From Burkholderiales bacterium (GTDB lineage Bacteria > Pseudomonadota > Gammaproteobacteria > Burkholderiales > SHXO01), in assembly GCA_020854105.1 (NCBI GenBank), contig JADZGB010000022.1, positions 133,805 through 197,804 on the forward strand: a stretch of 64,000 bases of DNA. Reading direction: 5' to 3'. The translations under genes were made by a program, and so were the position numbers. The notes beneath the pieces were generated by a model. It was given only the letters and a program-made list of their open reading frames with translations, was not told the origin of the DNA and searched no databases. Shown here piece by piece: positions 59,539 through 64,000 of this stretch (positions are counted from its first letter, which is position 1; each line of letters opens with the position of its first letter).

Positions 59539-60918
59539 ATGAATCAGACCGACGAACCAGCTGACCCGATACCCGCGCCGCGTGGCCTGCCCTACTTCGG
59601 CTGCATCGCGCCCCTGCGCCGCAACCCGATGGAGTTCTTCCGTCGGATCGCGCTGCGCTTCGGCGGCATCGCGCGGGTGCCGCTGCAGGCCCGACGCAGC
59701 CTGTTCCTCGTATCGGAGCCGAAGCTGATCAAGGAACTGCTGCTCGATCATCGCGCGCGCCTGATGAAGAACACGCGCTATCCGGCCATGCAGCGCCTGC
59801 TCGGTCAGGGTCTGCTGCTCAGCGAAGGCGAGGATTGGCGGCGGCTGCGCCTGCTCACGCAGTCCGCGTTCAAGCCGACCGAACTGAGACGCCAGGTGAA
59901 CTGGATGGGCGGCTACGTCGCGCGCTACCTCGAGGGCTGGAAGCGAAACACGGAAAGCGGCGCGGCGCTCGATGCGGAGCTCGAATTCCTGCGGCTCACG
60001 CAGCTGCTCGCCGGCATTCTGGTGATCGGCCCGCGCTTCGAGGCAGAGGCGGAGGAGATGTTCGCCATCACCGAGGCGATCAAGAACAGCTGGCCGGTCC
60101 CGCCGCGCGGAATCCTGTCCGGGCTGCGCAAACCCTCGCCGGAACGCGCGCAGCGCCTGGAAGCGGCCTGCTCCGACCTGGACCGGCTGGTGCAGCATTT
60201 CATCGACCGGCAGCACAAGGCCACCACGGAGGAGGGCGGCATCCTCGGCATGCTGAAGGCCGCTGCCGAGAAGGAAGGGCAGGCGTTCACCGACAAGGAA
60301 TTGCGCGACCAGGTGGTCACGCTGTTCTTCGCCGGTTACGAGACGTCGGCCGCGTCGATGTGCTGGACGCACTATCTGCTGAGCGCGCACCCGCGGATGC
60401 GCGAGCGGCTGCTGCGTGAGGTGGACGAGCAGCTCGGCGGCCGCACCCCCGCCGGTGAGGACCTGGAGCGGCTCGAGTACGTCGAGCGCGTGCTGCAGGA
60501 GTCGCTGCGCATCTACTCGCCGATCCATTCGCTGTCGCGCGTGGCGATAGAGGACTGTCCGGTGGGCGGCTTCGTACTGCGCAAGGACTCGACCGCGGTG
60601 GTGTCGCTGTACGCGACACACCGGCTGCCGGACTACTGGCCCGATCCGGAGCGCTTCGATCCGGAGCGCTTCACACCGGAGGCCTGTGCGGGCCGCTACG
60701 GCCTGGCCTACATTCCCTTCGCGGTCGGACATCGCAACTGCATCGGCGGCACGCTTGCCATGATGGAGGGCAAGCTCATCCTCGCGCAGGTGGCGCAGCG
60801 CTACCTCCTGGACCTCGCACCGGGCCAGCGCGTCGAGGCGATGGCGGCAACCACCATGCGTCCGCGGCATGGCATGCGCATGCACGTGCGCGCCCGCGCT
60901 GCTCAGAACGGGAGGTAG
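59539..60918 (+). CDS. Cytochrome P450
   Basis: 459 residues. I-helix AGYETSAASM for oxygen activation, K-helix ESLRIY (ExxR), PERFDPERF, and the heme loop FAVGHRNCIGG with the ligand Cys401. No N-terminal membrane helix, so soluble. The pattern is closer to the CYP4/CYP102-like fatty-acid group than to camphor-type enzymes; substrate unknown. No ferredoxin or reductase gene is nearby. ATG at 59539 (MNQTDEPADPIPAPRG); longer frame upstream is not conserved. Overlaps the end of otsA by 16 bases. Confidence 0.93.
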   Translation: MNQTDEPADPIPAPRGLPYFGCIAPLRRNPMEFFRRIALRFGGIARVPLQARRSLFLVSEPKLIKELLLDHRARLMKNTRYPAMQRLLGQGLLLSEGEDWRRLRLLTQSAFKPTELRRQVNWMGGYVARYLEGWKRNTESGAALDAELEFLRLTQLLAGILVIGPRFEAEAEEMFAITEAIKNSWPVPPRGILSGLRKPSPERAQRLEAACSDLDRLVQHFIDRQHKATTEEGGILGMLKAAAEKEGQAFTDKELRDQVVTLFFAGYETSAASMCWTHYLLSAHPRMRERLLREVDEQLGGRTPAGEDLERLEYVERVLQESLRIYSPIHSLSRVAIEDCPVGGFVLRKDSTAVVSLYATHRLPDYWPDPERFDPERFTPEACAGRYGLAYIPFAVGHRNCIGGTLAMMEGKLILAQVAQRYLLDLAPGQRVEAMAATTMRPRHGMRMHVRARAAQNGR

Positions 60919-62429
60919 TCGGACTCGGGCTGCGCCCCGTCCACGGGTACATGCGGAATTCCGCGCAGCTCGTGCGCGAACGCCGCGTCGAGGAAGGCGT
61001 CCAGCCACCAGTACACGTCCTGCCGCCTGATCGAGCGGCGCATCGCGCGCATGCGCGCGGCGCACTCCTCCGGCGGCATTGCCCAGGCCCGCCTGAGCGC
61101 ATCGGCAACGCCCTCGATGTCGTAGGGATTGACCAGCAGAGCGCCGCGCTGCAGTTGCGTCGCGGCGCCCGCGAATTCGCTCAGGATCAGCACGCAATCC
61201 TCCTCGATGCTGCACGCGCAGTACTCCTTCGCCACCAGGTTCATGCCATCCTTGAGCGGCGTCACCAGTGCGATGTGCGCGGCGCGATAGTAGGCGAGCA
61301 GATCGACCGCAACCAGGCTGCCATACACGTACCACACGGGCACCCAGCCTCCCGGCTTGCTGTACTCGCCGTTGATCTCGCTCACCAGCTGCTCGATCTC
61401 GAGCTTGAGCGCCTGGTAGGCGCCGATGTCCTCCCGGCTGGGCACCACCACCTGGATCAGCGACAGCCGCTCGCGCAGTTCCGGAAAACGCGCGAGCGCG
61501 TTGCGGAACGCCTTCAGCCGGTGCGGGATGCCCTTCGTATAGTCGAGCCGGTCCACGCCCAGCATCAGCCGCCGATCCGGCAGCAGGCCGTGCAGTTCGT
61601 GCACGCGCTGTGCAACTTCGGTACTGGCCGCCCGGCGCACGAACCAGTTGTAGTCGATGCTGATGGGAAAGCTGCCGATGCGCACCCTGCGCTCCGCCAC
61701 CCGCACTTCGGTCACCGGACCCCGGCCGGTCAGCACGGCCTGCGGCACCAGCGCACGCACGCATTCGCTGAAGTTGCGCCGGTCGCGCTGAGTCTGGAAT
61801 CCGACGAGGTCGTATTGCAGCAGTGCGTGCAGCAGCGGCATGCGCCACGGCAGCTTTACGAACACGTCCAGCGGCGGAAACGGCACGTGCAGGAAGAACG
61901 CCACGCGCGTGTCGGGCAGCAGGCTGCGCAACTCGGCCGCCACGTGCATCAGCTGATAGTCGTGCACCCACACGAAATCGCCTGCACCCGCATGCCGCGC
62001 GACCGTTTGCGCGTAGCGCCGGTTCACCTCGCGGTAGGTGCGCCAGTACACGGGGTCGAAGTCGCACAGCGACTGCAGATCGTGGAACAGCGGCCAGATC
62101 ACCCGGTTGGAGAAGCCGAGATAGAAGTCGCGCACCTCCGCCGCGTTCAACGCGACGGTCGCCATGCGATATCCCGCCTCCGCGCCGGCCTGCTGCGCCG
62201 CGCGCTCCACCGCGGGATCCCCGGCGTCCGTGCCCGGCCATCCGATCCAGGTGCCGCCGCGATTGCGCAGCACCGGCAGCAACGCCGTCACCAGTCCGCC
62301 CGAGCCCGCGCACGCGTGCCAGCCACCCTGCGCATCGCACGTCAGCACCACCGGGAGCCGGTTGGACACCACCACCAGATTGCGGCTCGCGTGGGGCTGC
62401 GCCGCCTGGGTGTCGGAGTTCGCACTCAT
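60903..62429 (-). CDS. otsA: Trehalose-6-phosphate synthase
   Basis: 508 residues, GT20 glycosyltransferase joining UDP-glucose and glucose-6-phosphate. [10 protein letters not shown] with GSGGLVTAL at the N-terminus, [48 protein letters not shown], and the nucleotide-sugar end [17 protein letters not shown] and [11 protein letters not shown]. No otsB phosphatase gene is adjacent. ATG at 62427-62429. Trehalose is an osmotic and stress protectant. Confidence 0.96.
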   Translation of the reverse strand: MSANSDTQAAQPHASRNLVVVSNRLPVVLTCDAQGGWHACAGSGGLVTALLPVLRNRGGTWIGWPGTDAGDPAVERAAQQAGAEAGYRMATVALNAAEVRDFYLGFSNRVIWPLFHDLQSLCDFDPVYWRTYREVNRRYAQTVARHAGAGDFVWVHDYQLMHVAAELRSLLPDTRVAFFLHVPFPPLDVFVKLPWRMPLLHALLQYDLVGFQTQRDRRNFSECVRALVPQAVLTGRGPVTEVRVAERRVRIGSFPISIDYNWFVRRAASTEVAQRVHELHGLLPDRRLMLGVDRLDYTKGIPHRLKAFRNALARFPELRERLSLIQVVVPSREDIGAYQALKLEIEQLVSEINGEYSKPGGWVPVWYVYGSLVAVDLLAYYRAAHIALVTPLKDGMNLVAKEYCACSIEEDCVLILSEFAGAATQLQRGALLVNPYDIEGVADALRRAWAMPPEECAARMRAMRRSIRRQDVYWWLDAFLDAAFAHELRGIPHVPVDGAQPESDYLPF

Positions 62430-62630
62430 CGCCGGCCCGTATCAGTGGACAGTTGCATCGAAGTCCAGGCGCCGTTGTAGAATTCGCACGAAGGCCGTGG
62501 ACTCGGCGCGAGCCGTACCGCGATCCCCTGCCGCGTGCACGGGGACAGGTCGGTCCATCTCGAAGTCATGGCACGCCTCCTGCAGCAGCCCAGCGCCCTG
62601 CAATTTCGACCTCGAGCGGACCTTACGTCG

Positions 62631-63302
62631 ATGTGGTTCAACCTGCTGATCGCGGCAATTCTGCTGCTGGCCACGCTGGCAGGTTATCACCTGATCCGTA
62701 AGCGCATCATGGGTGACAGTGTTTTGACACCTCCGCCCGAACGCAAACAGGTGTCGAAGGGTTCGCACGAACTCGAGAAGATCATCGCCGCCTACAGGCG
62801 CGACGACGCGAATGCCGCACTCCCCGTCGCGGCGAAGGCGGCGCCACTGCAACCCCGGCGCCCCGGCCACGTGCTCGGCGCTCCGCTCGAACTGGCTGCC
62901 GCCGCCGATGCACGGACCGCCAGCTCGGCTGCGCACGTGCAGCTGCGAAAGCCGTTCCTGGCGGGCCCGAACCGCCTGCTCTACCTCGTGCTCAAGATCG
63001 GCTTGCCCGATCATCTGGTGTTTGCCAACGTGCGGCTCGCGGATTTGGTGCGTGTGGTCAATCCCGCCGCCACGCCGCAGGCACGCGCCCAGCTCGCGCA
63101 GACGCGCATCGACTTCACCGTATGCAGTCCCGAGCTCGAAGTCGTCGCGCTGCTCGACATCACCGATGGCAATCGCGCGGACGACGTGCTCAAGCGCCAG
63201 CTGGAAGCCCAGCTGACTTCGGGCGGATGCCGCTATCTGCGCATCACGCCCAACGCCATTCCCAAACCTGCACAGATCCGCACCCTGGTCTGCGGTAGCT
63301 GA
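62631..63302 (+). CDS. DUF2726 membrane-anchored protein
   Basis: 223 residues: one N-terminal transmembrane helix (about 2-20, WFNLLIAAILLLATLAGYHL), a linker, then a DUF2726 domain (about 105-215). In the domain are KPFLAGPNRLLYLVLKIGLP, VFANVRLADLVRVV, and IDFTVCSPELEVVALLDITDG. The domain is thought to have a nuclease-related fold, but activity is not known to me. ATG at 62631 (MWFNLL); the 32 upstream codons lack conservation. Divergent from otsA. Confidence 0.85.
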   Translation: MWFNLLIAAILLLATLAGYHLIRKRIMGDSVLTPPPERKQVSKGSHELEKIIAAYRRDDANAALPVAAKAAPLQPRRPGHVLGAPLELAAAADARTASSAAHVQLRKPFLAGPNRLLYLVLKIGLPDHLVFANVRLADLVRVVNPAATPQARAQLAQTRIDFTVCSPELEVVALLDITDGNRADDVLKRQLEAQLTSGGCRYLRITPNAIPKPAQIRTLVCGS

Positions 63303-63335
63303 CCGGCAACCCACCCCGCTGCTCTGCACCGCTTC

Positions 63336-63419
63336 GTTCACGAGGGCACCGGCGCGGTTCATTACGGCACCGGCGCGGTTCACGACGGCACCGGCGCGCT
63401 TCACGACCACACGGGCGCG
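63336..63419. repeat. Four 21-bp tandem repeats
   Basis: Units start at 63336, 63357, 63378 and 63399, consensus GTTCACGACGGCACCGGCGC plus G. The first three differ at one to three bases, the fourth more. It lies exactly at the broken end of the DUF72 gene. Confidence 0.93.
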
Positions 63420-63631
63420 TCGCCCATCGCCTGCACGCGCGCGATGAGCCCTGCGGCGTCGTACCACTGCGCGAACAGCTCCGGCCGCTGCAGCGAGTAG
63501 AACGAGCCGTTGATTTCGATGGTGGGAAACGCGCGTGAGGCGAACTCCAGTTCGCGCCGCTGCACCAGCCCCTCGGGATAGAACACACCGCGCCAGGGTG
63601 CGTAGCGCCAGCCCGATATGCCGATGAGCAC
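63401..63631 (-). pseudogene. Truncated DUF72 (YecE-like) gene
   Basis: Only the first about 65-70 residues of a DUF72 protein remain: VLIGISGWRYAPWRGVFYPE, FPTIEINGSFYSLQRPELFA, then QWYDAAG. After this the frame leaves the family pattern and stops inside the 21-bp repeats. Intact members have about 240-300 residues. I take a GTG at 63629-63631 as the start because the family begins with (M)xILIGTSGW; the frame is open to 63694. Probably a remnant after deletion. DUF72 has no known reaction. Confidence 0.75.
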
Positions 63632-63654
63632 GCGTCCAGCCACCGGGCCGTGCC

Positions 63655-63906
63655 TCAGGAGAGCGCGCGTTCGAGCTGCGGGTCGTTCTTCCATGCGCCC
63701 CGGATGTTGAGCGCCGCCAGCGCGACCTGCAGCACGATCAGCGCGTGTGCGCCGTCATGCCATCCCCAGACGACCCGTAGTGCGTTGCCGAGCAGGAAGA
63801 ACCAGAAGCCGGCACTGCGCCGCCGCCGCGACTGCGAGGCCACCAGCCAGGCCGCCAGCACGGTGACGAGCATGGCCGGCCACTGCAGGGCATCGATCCA
63901 CGCCAT
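63655..63906 (-). CDS. Small conserved membrane protein
   Basis: 83 residues with three hydrophobic stretches: WPAMLVTVLAAWLVA, GFWFFLLGNALRVVWGW and LIVLQVALAALNIRG, separated by a basic loop SQSRRRRS, ending in a charged tail. ATG at 63904-63906. Short proteins with the same WHDGAxALIVLQ segment occur in other proteobacteria as I recall; function unknown. Just upstream of the DUF72 remnant on the same strand. Confidence 0.8.
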   Translation of the reverse strand: MAWIDALQWPAMLVTVLAAWLVASQSRRRRSAGFWFFLLGNALRVVWGWHDGAHALIVLQVALAALNIRGAWKNDPQLERALS

Positions 63907-63972
63907 GATCCTGGAAGCGCTCCATCGCTGATCGGTTGGAGCGAGGCCGGCAAGCTCCGTGCCGGTGGCGGC

Positions 63973-64000
63973 TCAGTCGAGCACGTGCGAAACCAGTCCG
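63973..64000 (-). CDS. Possible 3' end of a gene entering from the right
   Basis: On the minus strand the edge reads GLVSHVLD followed by TGA. Eight codons are too few to identify; it is listed because the gap to the next gene otherwise lacks an explanation. Confidence 0.3.

Noticed and set aside
59200..62340. Minus-strand open frame of 1046 codons across P450 and otsA
   Set aside because: It is out of frame with otsA and antisense to the P450; no conserved segment is seen.

Overview
This window is chromosomal DNA from a high-GC betaproteobacterium. The sign is the gene order purF-cvpA-dedD-folC-accD-trpA-trpB-trpF-truA-fimV-asd-leuB-leuD-(entericidin)-leuC, all on the minus strand. That chain is familiar from Burkholderiales, Rhodocyclales, Nitrosomonadales and Neisseriales. 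I cannot place the genus. No rRNA, tRNA, prophage, intact insertion sequence or CRISPR array was seen.

Layout. Positions 1-15.8 kb hold the purine/folate/fatty acid/tryptophan/leucine block, ending at the fimV terminator in the middle and leuC at the end. Positions 15.8-20.3 kb hold an MFS carrier, aroC, thyA and an AraC-type regulator. Next come a small exported protein of unknown family, folA, a TPR/beta-barrel outer-membrane protein, an ornithine/lysine-type decarboxylase with its own translated leader, dcd and the Mrp/ApbC iron-sulfur carrier (20.5-26.2 kb). Plus-strand metG and a fused double acylphosphatase face minus-strand dnaE (26.3-32.5 kb). Two transporters, an alpha/beta hydrolase, a TetR regulator, metY and a CoA-binding protein follow (32.7-38.5 kb). 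The ubiU-ubiV-ubiT operon for oxygen-independent ubiquinone synthesis lies at 38.7-41.1 kb, so the organism probably respires quinone-dependently without oxygen at times.

Positions 41.2-46.0 kb contain the most unusual gene. It encodes a 1125-residue membrane-anchored Clp-type AAA+ protein whose C-terminus is a remnant of peptide chain release factor 2. The codon-reading-side domain and the very C-terminal segment are kept, but the GGQ catalytic domain is missing. It is divergent from a DUF3592 membrane protein and convergent with a rhomboid protease. I know of no described function for this architecture. A link to translation quality control or ribosome rescue is inference only.

Positions 46.4-52.1 kb are one 1894-residue UvrA made of two complete UvrA units in tandem. 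From 52 kb to the end lie small stress or envelope proteins (DUF1328, a tandem pair of secreted cysteine-containing helical proteins, a lipoprotein), an iron-type alcohol dehydrogenase, a periplasmic cyclophilin, pdxH, a cytochrome P450, otsA, a DUF2726 protein, a truncated DUF72 gene and a small membrane protein.

Small repeats are scattered in gaps: six 19-bp units at 46157, four 21-bp units at 63336, two 24-bp units at 55597, a MITE-like palindrome at 24987 and a REP-like hairpin at 56961. Product calls rest on recognised motifs and on my memory of protein families. No database search was run.
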